Assembly (NCBI GenBank): GCA_009829735.1
Contig: CM020618.1
Location: 11,189,119-11,253,118, forward strand
Length of the DNA stretch: 64,000 nt
Direction of reading: 5' to 3'
Origin: Pyropia yezoensis
Lineage: Eukaryota; Rhodophyta; Bangiophyceae; Bangiales; Bangiaceae
This document shows positions 54,848 to 64,000 of this stretch, piece after piece. Numbering within the stretch: position 1 is the first letter of the stretch; each line of letters starts with the position of its first letter. Position numbers and translations under genes: made by a program. A model generated the notes under the pieces. That model was not told where the DNA came from. It worked only from the letters and a program-made list of their open reading frames with translations, and made no database searches.

Positions 54848-55993
54848 TCAATCCTCTCCCAGCTGCTCTTCGTCAGCAATCGCCTCCTCCACCGTCACCT
54901 CCGTGTACTTGGCGTTGGGCAGGCGGCCCCGAAAGTTGGGCGTCTCAAATTTGCTGAACGCCTGCAGCTCCACATTGTCCACCGTGTCAATGAAGACCGC
55001 CTCGGCCACGGCGAGGCAATGGCCTTCGCGGCGCTGGTACCAGAGGCTCTCCACAACGCACTCATCATCGGGACAGCACAGGCGGAGGGCGCGGAAGACG
55101 GCCTCAATGGCCTTGTCCAGGACCTCGTCTGAGAGGGGGCCCTTCGTGTCCGCGTCGATCACGTAAAAGCTGTTCTCTACCCGTCCCTTAATGGTGCGGA
55201 TGGTGGCCGACGCCACGTCCACCCCCACCAGGGACAAGAACCCGCTGGTGCGGGCTAGCAACCGCGGCCGGTCGGTCGTCTGTACCGTGAGGATGGAGTA
55301 TCGGTTGGCACGAACGCGCTCTGCCACCACCCGATGAAACTGCAGGGTGCCCACAGTGGGCCGTGGGTAGGGGGACCGCAGCTCCAGCCGGATGCACGTT
55401 CGGATCTGCTCTAGTTTGGCTTCATCCTGCACCTTGAGGCCAGACAGCTCGTCAGAAATGTGGAAGGCCAGGGTGTTACTTGTCTTGAGGCCAAGGCCCT
55501 TGATGGAGACCAGCTCCCCCTCCAGGCGCGCCATAATCAGCGCCATAGAGTCGTCCTCGGTGGTCAAATACCGGTGGCACCGGATGTCAAGTGCCTTGAG
55601 GACGCTGATGAGATCCAGCACCAGGCCGTGGCGGTCCCGTGTGAACACCACCATCACGGTCGTCGTTGGCGACGCGTTGTGGTCAAAAAAGACGGTGGTG
55701 TTCTCGTCCCGCATGGGAAAGACATACTTTGACAGCGGGACCGACTTGTCCAGCGCCGCCGAGGTGCTCAGCTCTGCCCCCGACACGCCGCGAGCAGAAG
55801 CAGAGCCAGACGGCTGCGACGAAGGAGCCGCCCCGGCAGCACCATCAATGGACGAAGTCGACGAGGAAGGGGGCGGCGACGACAGCGCCGCCCGCGCAGC
55901 GTGTGCACGGCGAAGATGGGGGCGCGTGGCCACGCGGCGATGGGCGACGGGCCGGGCGGGCACGCAACCAACACCCAGGCCAAAGGCTAACAT
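54848..55993 (-). CDS. Two-ACT-domain protein, probably plastid (ACR11/12-like)
   Basis: ATG at 55993, 381 residues, no intron. Residues 1-~85 are Ala/Ser/Arg-rich with almost no acidic residues, start MLAFG and look like a plastid transit peptide. A Phe near the N-terminus is typical of red-algal plastid leaders. ACT domain 1 (~111-180) has VMVVFTRDRHGLVLDLISVL and ACT domain 2 (~231-290) has ILTVQTTDRPRLLARTSGFL. Both carry the D-R-x-G/R-L-L signature of GlnD-type ACT modules. Plants have plastid ACR proteins of this size with two such modules and no catalytic domain, which act as amino-acid or nitrogen sensors. The acidic C-terminus is conserved-looking. The ligand is unknown. Confidence 0.75.
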   Translation of the reverse strand: MLAFGLGVGCVPARPVAHRRVATRPHLRRAHAARAALSSPPPSSSTSSIDGAAGAAPSSQPSGSASARGVSGAELSTSAALDKSVPLSKYVFPMRDENTTVFFDHNASPTTTVMVVFTRDRHGLVLDLISVLKALDIRCHRYLTTEDDSMALIMARLEGELVSIKGLGLKTSNTLAFHISDELSGLKVQDEAKLEQIRTCIRLELRSPYPRPTVGTLQFHRVVAERVRANRYSILTVQTTDRPRLLARTSGFLSLVGVDVASATIRTIKGRVENSFYVIDADTKGPLSDEVLDKAIEAVFRALRLCCPDDECVVESLWYQRREGHCLAVAEAVFIDTVDNVELQAFSKFETPNFRGRLPNAKYTEVTVEEAIADEEQLGED

Positions 55994-56509
55994 GGTGACC
56001 AGGGCAGGGCCGTGTGGATGGCACAGGCGATGGACAAGACACGCGGCGACGAGAGGGGTGGGAAGTCAAGAGCAGCAATGGACAGTGCAGACCAGCGAGT
56101 AGCCTGGCTGGCGATGGCCACTGCGACGTAGGGACGAAGACAGCGACGGGGAGGGACGATCGGCACTGCACGCAGCGCGCGGGACACGGCTGGGGAAGGC
56201 ACGTGGGGCTCCACGGGGTTGGGGGCGCCAAAAGTTGCACCCGCCCCACCGCCGAGGGGTGCGGGGGGGGGGGGGGGGGGGGGGGGGGTGGGGGGGGGGG
56301 GGGGGGGGGGGCGCCGATGCAATTCGACAACGACTGTGGCCGAGGTGGCCACACGTCTTGGCAAAGCCCTCCCGACCACAGGAGTGGGAGGAAGTTGGTC
56401 GCAGACTGCAATGGCCCCTTTACGTTCCTAACAAGTAAAACAGCAATACACTCTCACGCACAGACCGGTCCCCCGCCCGCCCAGATCCCCCGCCCGCCCC
56501 GTCCCGCCC

Positions 56510-56510
<1 letters not shown>

Positions 56511-56545
<35 letters not shown>

Positions 56546-56724
56546 AGGCGCACCGCCAAAGGCGTGGCGCGCCTGGGGGGAGGCGCACCGCCAAAGGCGT
56601 GGCGCGCCTGGGGGGAGGCGCACCGCCAAAGGCGTGGCGCGCCTGGGGGGAGGCGCACCGCCAGAGGCGTGGCGCGCCGGGGGGGAGCAGCCCCACCCCC
56701 CCAGGCGCACCGCCAAAGGCGTGG

Positions 56725-56756
<32 letters not shown>
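56511..56756. repeat. 35-bp minisatellite between poly-C and poly-G
   Basis: Thirty-five C (56511-56545) precede tandem 35-bp units (AGGCGCACCGCCAAAGGCGT...) at 56546, 56581, 56616 and 56651, then a partial unit, followed by thirty-one G (56726-56756). Units carry GGCGCGCC. The C and G tracts are complementary, so the whole block is an inverted repeat with the minisatellite as its loop. Confidence 0.9.
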
Positions 56757-56759
<3 letters not shown>

Positions 56760-57746
56760 GAGACGATGGGGACGGTTAGTTCAGACCACCCGTCCGTCGC
56801 CGCGGCAGGGGCGGGCGCCGGCACGACGACAGGGGTGGGCGCCGTCGCCGCGGCAGGGGCGGGCGCCGTCGCCGCGGCAGGGGTTGGAGAGGGGATGGGC
56901 AGTTGGGAAGGGGAAGGCGACGGAGACCGAGGCGCAGACGGGGACGGAGAGAGGCGGGGGGGATGAGGGGGGGGCGGGGGCTTGGACGGGAACGGGAGGG
57001 TTGACAGAGACGGGCGGTGGACGGGGACGGGCGGCTAAGGAGTACGGGGCGGGGGGGTTTGGGACGGGGGGCGTCGGGGACGGGGGAGCCACAAGCGCGC
57101 AGCCTGACAGAGAAAGAGAGGGGTACCCAGGGGGGTGGGGAAGGGGGGGGAGCGGAGCGCAGGGAAGGAGACGGACGGGGGGCGTCGGGGACGGGGGAGC
57201 CACAAGCGCGCAGCCTGACAGAGAAAGAGAGGGGTACAACAAGCAAGGGGTACAAAAAGCAAGGGGAGGAATTGGGGAGCGGAGGGAAGGAGACGGCTGT
57301 CATCCAGGTAGCGTGCAGCTCACCCGCCCCCCCCAGCTCGCCACGCAACCCCCGCTCCCTCCCCAGGGGGGTGGGGAAGGGGAGGGAGGGGAGCGCAGGG
57401 AAGGAGATGGCCGTCGTCCAGGTAGCGGGCAGCTCACTCGTCCGCCTCCCGAGCGGGCTTCTGGGTAAAAATACACACATCTCATTGGTTGAAAACCCTC
57501 GGCAACACGCAGAGAGAGCGCGGAAGGCCGCGCAAGAGAGACACAAACAGGCCCCTCAGGCCAGGCTGACTAGAAAGAAATACCCGTGCCAAACACCACC
57601 AGATGCGCTATGAGCTCTTCTTTTTTATGCACATTTTTTTTTGTCTCTATCGTCTGTGCTTCACTCTGCTTCAAGGGGGCACAAAGCCAGGTGACCACAA
57701 ACAGGCCCTCTTAACTGGGCGTGACCCGTCCGTCTCCCCGCACCCG

Positions 57747-57774
<28 letters not shown>

Positions 57775-57777
<3 letters not shown>

Positions 57778-57794
57778 CATGTGTACACATGTAC
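57775..57794. repeat. Perfect 20-bp palindrome after a C27 tract
   Basis: GTACATGTGTACACATGTAC is its own reverse complement and follows a run of 27 C (57747-57773) with one intervening base. Confidence 0.95.
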
Positions 57795-58384
57795 GGCCCA
57801 GTAGTACAGTACAGTATGTATTATTCACTTCTCCATCATGAGTAGTCGTTCTGTGTCTCGCCTGCAGGTCGACTCGACCTGCTCCGTTGGGATGGGACCC
57901 CGTTCCCAGTGGCGTGGCGGCATCCTCTGTCTCCACGGCGCCCGCTATGGCGGCGCCACGGCTCGATGAGCAGGCGCCTCCTGCCGGGGGGCTCCCTTCC
58001 TTCGTGAAGGCACGTTGGGGGTGAGCCTCCGTTGCCACGCTCTCCCCCTCCCGGCGCACCAGAAACGCTGCTGTGGTGGTTGTATGGGGCGAGCGCCCTT
58101 CCTGTTTGGCACAAGCTGTTTCCTTTGTTCTGTCGCACAAGGCGTCGGGAGCGGTGCTTACGTGCGGCACCGTGAAACAGGCGTGGCCTGTGTCGGTTGA
58201 CCTACCGCAAGGTCTTTCTCGCTCTCCGAGTTCAACCCCCCATCCCCCTACGTACCCCACCCTCCTCCTCTTTTCGGCGTCCTTCTCTGTGTCTGCTTCC
58301 CCCCCTACTCCCCTTCCCCGCGACCTTTTGGCCGCTTCCCACTGTCTCTGGACCCCCATTCCCGTTCCCCTCCGCGTGTGTACC

Positions 58385-58711
58385 ATGGCAACATCTCCGC
58401 CCCCCCCCTCGGACAACAGCGACTTTGACCTGTCGTTGTCAGCGGATGAGGACGACGACGTCGACGCGCCTGAGTCCGCGGCCCCGATCGTGGTGGGCGG
58501 CAAGGTTATCAATGACACAGCCGCGGCGTTGCCAGTGGAGGAGGGCCAGCCGCCGTCGTTTGTCTTCCTGGCTCGGCTTAAGAAGAAGGGCAAGGCGCCG
58601 GTGCCCGAGGGGGGGGCGGCCAAGGTAGTCCCGGGCGGGAGGCCAGACGGAAAGCCCTTGGGCCTGGGGGGGGAGGCCGTCCGGCGAGGGCCTATGCGCA
58701 AGCGCGCTTGA
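58385..58711 (+). CDS. Small acidic-to-basic orphan protein
   Basis: ATG at 58385 in a good Kozak-like context (ACCATGG), 108 residues. The N-terminal half is acidic (DFDLSLSADEDDDVDAPESA) and the C-terminal half is basic and Gly/Pro-rich, ending RRGPMRKRA. The frame is open upstream to 58073 without clear coding character. The preceding ~180 bp are pyrimidine-rich, as in a 5' leader. No family is recognised. It may be a first exon, a retroelement remnant or a chance frame. Confidence 0.35.
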   Translation: MATSPPPPSDNSDFDLSLSADEDDDVDAPESAAPIVVGGKVINDTAAALPVEEGQPPSFVFLARLKKKGKAPVPEGGAAKVVPGGRPDGKPLGLGGEAVRRGPMRKRA

Positions 58712-61700
58712 GTTTGCTCGTGGCCTGGGCGGGGGGCGGGGGAGGGGGGACACTGTGTGGACCAACCGTGACTGGACAGGCTGACCGAGGCAGTGAGGTA
58801 CGACGGCCTGCGCCGGTTCGGGTGGGGGTGGCCTCCACGGCATCGGTGTCGGAGGGCGGGTACCGGCGGCCACGCACAGCCTTTGCGGCTTGATCTTCCT
58901 GCAGTGGTCGAGGCTGCAAAGGCAGATGACGGTGGCGCATACGCTGGATTGGTGACCTGTGCCACGTCGGTGACGCCGCGAGAAGTGTCGGGGTGCTAGC
59001 GCTTGGGTAGCAGCGGTGGCAGTAATGGTGGGGGCGGTCAAGGCCGATACGAGTGTTTGCGTCGCTGGGTGAGACTGGAGACGACATGGTGCGTGGATGC
59101 GTTGTTGGTAGTGGCTGTAGCGGTGGCGGTGGATGCCAGGGAGTTCTGCGTAAAGCCATTGTATTACGTTCATTAGTGTGGGCTTCGTTACGAGCCCCTC
59201 CTCCCCCTTGCTCGGGGGGCGCTACCATTGCGTGGTGTGCGTGCAGCTCTGTGTCCTCTTTCAAGCATTGTTCGTGTGTGCTGCAGAGTCGGCTTGTCAG
59301 CGGTACATGCTTCCGCTTTCAATACGTGCGTTGACGCTATTTGCACACAATGTAAAATCCTGTGACTGGTGCGCGTCTGCGTACCACGTCTTTTTGAAGC
59401 GAGACAGAATCGCTTTTTACTGCTGCTGCATGACTGGGATCACCTTAGAAACACTTTGGACAGAGTCGCATACGGTAGGGATACGGGACGGGAGGGGCGG
59501 GGCGTTGTCCGTGGAGGTGGCAAAGGTCCACTCGTCATGCTGAGGGCCATCTTCTCCGCTGTTCGTGGTACAGTCCCTATGTACTGAAAGCGTGTGCGCG
59601 AAAATACCCTGGCCTTGTCTATTCAGAAAACTGTCATGGAGGCTACTTGAAATAGCTCGTGCCTCGTCAGGTTTCGGATGTGTGGGCACTTAGTGCATGC
59701 TGCACTTAGTGCAGCTTGCTTGTTTGTCTTCTGGAATGTGGGGACTTCGTGCAGCTTGCGTTCTTGGCTCGGTCAGACGTCCTTCTTCGCCCCCTCTTGT
59801 ATTTCATTCGTGTGGGCGCAGCGGTGAATTTTGAGGTCATCATGAGAGTAAGGCGATGGGGGGAGAGTTGCGATGAGACGACCGGGTGGACCCGAGGATG
59901 CAGCGGGAGAGAGAGGTTGGGCTTGCGAGACGGCAAGACAGTCCGTTGTACGGGAGCATTGTTTCGGGCGGCCTCGACTGCAACTCAGAGCTTTCCGTGC
60001 CGCCCATGGGGCGCGCTACACCCACGCAGCGCAAAAAAAAAAACACCGCGTACACAGGAGACCGATGCCCTTTGACGGTGCGGTCCGGAGGGATAGGCAG
60101 CGGAACGGTCGCCACCGCCACTGCCACTGTCGTCCGCCGTCGACGCAGCCATCACGTGCACGACCGCCTTACTCGGAATGCGCGCCGCGACGGCGGAGGC
60201 GGCGGTGGGTAATGCGGCGGCGAATGGCGTCCCGCCGCTGCCAGTCACCGGGCCGGCGGCAGTGACGGGGCATGCAGCGATGACGGAGACGGCGGCAAGG
60301 GCGGAAACGGCGGCGAGGCCGACCCCTCGGATGGGCCCCCTCCCGTGGCAAGCGGCGCGACCACGCAGGAGGGAGCCACAGCCGCGGAGGACTCGCCGCC
60401 ACCGCCGCCGCCGCCGCTGCCGCTTTCACCACCACCGCCACCGCCAACGGCGCCACCTCCACCACTGCTGCCGCTGCCGTCGCCAGCCGACCGGTACGGA
60501 GGGGGGCACGGCGAGGCTGACGAGCTACAGGGGCGACCCGGTCGGGGCAGCCGCGGCCAGCGCATCAGCAATCGCCGCCACCTTTGACGCAGACGCGTTG
60601 AAACGTCCCACCCAGACCGAGAGAACTGCTGCGACGGCCAGGATGGCGTCGTCGGCCGCCACAGCCACCGCCACCACCCGACACCATCACAACCGCCACC
60701 GCTACTACCCCCTCCACCGCCGTCACTGTGCAGCGCGGGCGTGCCGTGGCGGCTGCAATGGCGATGTGGCCAGCTCCGCCACCGCGCTGGGACGTGCACA
60801 CCTCACCCCGGCAGCCGCCTTTCCCACACGCATCGCGGACAGTTGGGGCGGCGGAGTAGCCGTCCCAGCCGCCCGTGCAGTTATGGTGGGCGGGTTGTCG
60901 GGGGTCGGCCTCCCGCGCCCACTCCGGCACCGCCAGCCTCCACGCAGACCGCCATTGCCAAAACGGCGCGCCACTGTTGCTCGGACACGGAGTCACTGTA
61001 GGTGGGGAGGGCGAGGGCCGTGGGCAACAAAGTAGATGGAGGACATCAAGGTAGTGGACATACAGCGGTGGACAGGCTCGTCAGCGAGTGAACAGAGTGC
61101 ATAGCGCCCCCATCCACCTGTCACATCGCCCTTCCAACCTTGATCCCAAGTCCCCCCCAACTCCCGATTCTCAAGAAGCTCCATCATCGAACGTACCAAT
61201 AACCGCATGCTGCCGCCCATCTCGCCAACCACCGCAGCCGGCACGATCGCCATCGTCTCCGCGCCGTCAGGCGCCACTATGCCGTCCTCGCTGGTTATCG
61301 CTGCCGCCGCCTCTATGCCGGCGGCACGCTCATGGCCGGGGGCTTCACAAATGCGCCCGCCACCGTCGCCGCGCCGACAAAAACCTCCTTCGTCTCCGCG
61401 ACAGGAGCCGTGACGCACGCCGATGTCGCGCCCGTCGCCGCCGCGCTCACGTACACGTCCTAACACGAAGTCCAACCGCACTAGTCTCATCTAAGTCAAG
61501 TCCGTGACGAAGAGGGGTGCTTACAAGTCATCCTATCCATTGATCTACTCTCAACCTGACGCATGCTGGATACTCCTATCGCTTCGCCTACAACATCTCG
61601 CCGGATCTGAACCTGACGAATGCCCGAGCCCGGAACGCCCGGTTGTCGGATCTATGCGCGTCTCGCCGCGTTCGGACAGCCCGGCGCCGTATCGAAGCGT

Positions 61701-62135
61701 TTTTCGGGAGCGCATTCGGGACGTTCTGTGCAACCGAACCGTCAGTGCTGGATTGTGACATCATTGCCGCATTCTTACATCAGAGATGCTCGCGAGGACA
61801 GAATACGTCATGTTCTCTGCTTTGGTGCACTCTATCATGCGGCATTCCGTGATCGATTCGCTGTCTCATTGAGAGGGTTTCCTGGGCGTTTCCTGGCCAG
61901 CACTGTGTGCTTCCTGGGCTAACTAACCAGAGCACAAAAACCGGGTTATTGTCCACAGGAAACGGTCCGCGGCCGACGCCGCCGACGAGAGGTGCCTGCC
62001 GCGATCGCCAGCTGAGGCTTCACATCCCGCACCAGCTGGCACCGCCTGGCGGCGTGGCGGCAGCGGTGGCTGTGGAGGGGGAGGCGGCGACGGAGCCGGC
62101 TACGGGGCCGTCTGTTTCGTCGAAGCACGACGCAC
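58712..62135. other. 3.4 kb without a supportable gene
   Basis: 58.7-60.0 kb has moderate GC and short frames only. At 60.1-61.0 kb GGC/GCC-triplet-rich sequence gives long Ala/Pro/Arg frames on both strands, judged to be compositional. 61.0-62.1 kb again has only short frames. A small repeat, GTGCAGCTTGC, occurs twice near 59710 and 59750. Confidence 0.45.
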
Positions 62136-63620
62136 TCATCCCGTCTGTCGCTCTGGCGCCCCCCTCCCCCACCCCCCCCCCTGACAAAAATGGCGACGGG
62201 TGACGGCGAGGGCAGTCAGTGCGAAGGCGGCATCATCGCCACCGCGGCCGCCCTGCGGCGCTGCCCGCTGCGGCAGCGGCAACGCAGTCGGGCCGAGTGC
62301 ACGGAGGAGCGCCTCGACGGCCGCCGCGTCGACTGCGTCCACGTTGGCTGTGGGAATGGCCACCACCCGTCCAGACACGGGTTGTTCACGGCCGCCTGCG
62401 GCCTGGGGGAGCCGCGTCAGCCGGGCGGTGATGACCGCAATGAATGCCTTCCATGTCGCAACGTCGGCCGTGTCACCGTTGCCGCTGCTGTTGCCATCGG
62501 CGCCGGCGTCGCCATCGCCGCCGGGAGCCGACCCCGCCCCGGCAGCAGCCACGAGCCGCCCTTGAACTGTTCGGTTCCCCCCATCATCGTGTCGGCGATG
62601 AACCGCGTGAGCTTTCCGCGGAGGGCGCGATGCTCACGGTCTTGAGCGCGGCCCGCAGCGGTGGACGCCTGCGCCTGCGCCTGTGCGGTCGAGGGTGGAT
62701 GCGGTAACAGCCCAACCGCTCGCAGGGCGTCATCGACCATCACCTTGCCAAGGCACGTCACTGCCGTCTTTGCCGATCGTGCCACATGCATCGAGATGGT
62801 CGTTGCCGCCGTCTTGAGCGCAAGGGCATCGCCCGGGCTTGGCAGGTCCTTGCTGCAGGGCAGCGACGCAACTTCTTGAACCGTAGACATGAAGCGGGCA
62901 TAGGCGGTTGCAAACGCCTTGCCGCCCAGCCCGTCGCCGGCAAAGGCCGACTCCCGGACGTGCTTTGGCGGAAGAGCCTGGCAGCAACCAGAGAGCTCGC
63001 GTCGGACCGCTGTGCCACCGCCGCGCCGCGACACGAGGTTGCCGCCGCGGCCCACCTGAACAGGGGCAGGTGACTGCCGCTTGCCAGCGCCAGGGGTAGG
63101 GTGTCGACAAAGTCCGGCATGGAGGCACTCGCCTGGTAGACGGACCGGAGAGCATACTCTATGCCCAGCGTCATGAGGTACCTGTGGTCACTGGCCGTGA
63201 CGGCCAGTGACGTGAGCGCGCGGCCCAGCGCCTGGGCCACTGCCGGGTCCCCGACCGTCTTGCGTGGCCGCGTCGGCGGCCCGCCCCGACCACCAATGTC
63301 GTTGACGCTGGTGGCGCGCTCTGCCGCCGCCCCTCCGGGTGGAGCCGCCGCCAGGGGGCGCGTCGTCCCAACGCGGGCCAGTGGAAGTAGCACCGAGGTG
63401 TGCACCTTGTACTCTCCTATGGCACACGGGTCGGCAGCGTCGACGCTGAGACCCCGGTCGCCCCCGACAGGGACTGCCTGGTATGTGCGCGCCGTGTGCC
63501 CAGCCTGGTGACACTTGCCGCATGTCGGGGCCTTGCGGCCCCGCTTGCGGGCCGCACCGTCTGCCGTAGCCGTTGACGCGCTGGCCTTGACCGCCGCGGC
63601 GTGTGCCGCGATCACTGTAG
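62136..63620 (-). pseudogene. Zinc-knuckle-like coding region with two frame changes
   Basis: Three minus-strand frames read end to end as one protein: 63620-~63060, 63055-~62550 and 62552-62136. Near the start is a basic stretch and a knuckle, RKRGRKAPTCGKCHQAGHTART, where the fourth ligand Cys is replaced by Tyr (codon 63483-63481). The rest is helical and Ala-rich (SLAVTASDHRYLMTLGIEYA; FATAYARFMSTVQEVASL; DVATWKAFIAVITARLTRL). An intron may end at about 63618 (CTACAG), with a donor GTGAGT at 63666. CCHC knuckles of this type occur in gag proteins and at the end of MULE-type transposases, so I suspect a mobile-element protein. The frame changes may be mutations, sequencing errors or missed introns. 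Confidence 0.45.
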
Positions 63621-64000
63621 CGTAATGGAACCCAGGTTCCCGAAACCACAAACCACAAACACTCACACAGAGACCACAGTCCGAAGCCCAGGAAGGAACA
63701 GGTAAGAGCCCTTGCTGGTCCACTCGCCCGGCACGATACGAGGCAAAGGTAAACACAGGACACGCAGGACAAAAGCCCGAGGGAGAAGGAACCCAAAGCA
63801 CTGTTGATTTTACGAGATGGCCCCGGGGAGAAACCCGGAGCACCCCTCAAGAACCTCCCCCCCTGGCCCCTCCAGGGGCCCAGAGCGAGGCCCCCAGAGG
63901 GCGCCCCCAGCGGGCCAAGTGCCAGCAAGGCACCGGCCGCTCACCGGGCCAACACACGAAAAGCAAGCGAAATCCCCCAAAACACAAATGTCAATCCCCC
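63621..64000. other. Window edge, no gene resolved
   Basis: Upstream of the zinc-knuckle region on the minus strand. A candidate small intron (63666-63618) suggests that a preceding exon lies here or beyond the edge, but no start codon or domain can be assigned. Confidence 0.3.

Larger units (their letters stand above)
55994..58384. other. Intergenic region with homopolymer tracts and minisatellites
   Basis: Long G and C runs (56265-56310, 56511-56545, 56726-56756, 57747-57773), a 35-bp minisatellite and a palindrome (listed). A ~108-bp duplication occurs at 57066-57127 and 57174-57235 (GGGGGCGTCGGGGACGGGGG). Around 58205-58384 the plus strand is pyrimidine-rich, like a 5' leader of the next ORF. 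No gene is supported. Confidence 0.5.

Noticed and set aside
56014-57468. 484-codon plus-strand frame beside the ACT gene
   Set aside because: It crosses poly-G, poly-C and a minisatellite and encodes only repeats of Gly, Arg and Pro. No coding signal.
57661-58965. 434-codon minus-strand frame opposite the small orphan ORF
   Set aside because: It crosses the C27 tract and palindrome and has no recognisable segment. The plus-strand ORF with a Kozak-like start is the better candidate.
60178-61035. 285-codon Arg/Ala-rich plus-strand frame
   Set aside because: Built of GGC/GCC triplets with long open frames on both strands. No coding evidence.

Overview
The window looks like nuclear DNA of a GC-rich alga. 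A red alga such as a Porphyra/Pyropia-type bangiophyte is my best guess. The reasons are the very high GC content, short GTATGT...AG introns in several genes, an ACT-domain protein with a plastid-type leader that has a Phe at position 4, long homopolymeric G and C tracts, and a dense load of eukaryotic transposable elements. The species is an inference, because no organelle or rRNA marker is present. No operons, CRISPR arrays, tRNA or rRNA genes were seen.

Left part (1-23.9 kb): mostly mobile elements. The start of a gag-like gene runs off the left edge (1-347, minus). A complete-looking DIRS-order (tyrosine-recombinase) retroelement of the PAT type fills 661-6011 on the minus strand. Its split direct repeats are in the order A1-ORFs-B1-A2-B2, and it carries gag-like, RT-RNase H and tyrosine-recombinase frames. 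Next comes a 5'-truncated Ty3/gypsy chromovirus-like pol (6278-9244, plus) with a large ORF on the opposite strand (9125-11242) just before a polypurine tract. A decayed PIF/Harbinger transposon follows. Its Myb/SANT-like protein (15462-16721, plus) and DDE transposase (18817-19815, minus) face each other, and the 5' end of the transposase runs into a 169-bp satellite array (19821-20540). Another 3.4 kb is mostly minisatellite.

Middle (23.9-47.1 kb): a KDZ-type (Kyakuja/Dileera/Zisupton) cut-and-paste transposase of about 1,330 codons with a SWIM finger, interrupted by two amber codons. About 5.7 kb of low-complexity DNA follows, then an intron-containing PIF1 helicase gene. A Gly/Ala-rich gene of unknown function lies tail-to-tail with the helicase, only 117 bp away. 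A ~7.67-kb block containing the end of the transposase, the spacer and the start of PIF1 appears twice (26552-34219 and 34720-42385), separated by exactly 500 N. Because the copies abut both sides of the gap and differ mainly by 1-2 base indels, I read this as two overlapping contigs that were not merged, not as a biological duplication. The real locus probably has one KDZ transposase and one PIF1 gene.

Right part (47-64 kb): two good host genes on the minus strand. One is a HEAT-repeat protein like protein phosphatase 4 regulatory subunit 4 (48392-51274). The other is a probable plastid protein with two ACT domains (54848-55993). They are separated by GC-rich low-complexity DNA with palindromes, short tandem repeats and homopolymer runs. 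A small orphan ORF (58385-58711) and a frameshifted zinc-knuckle-like coding region (62136-63620, minus) complete the window.
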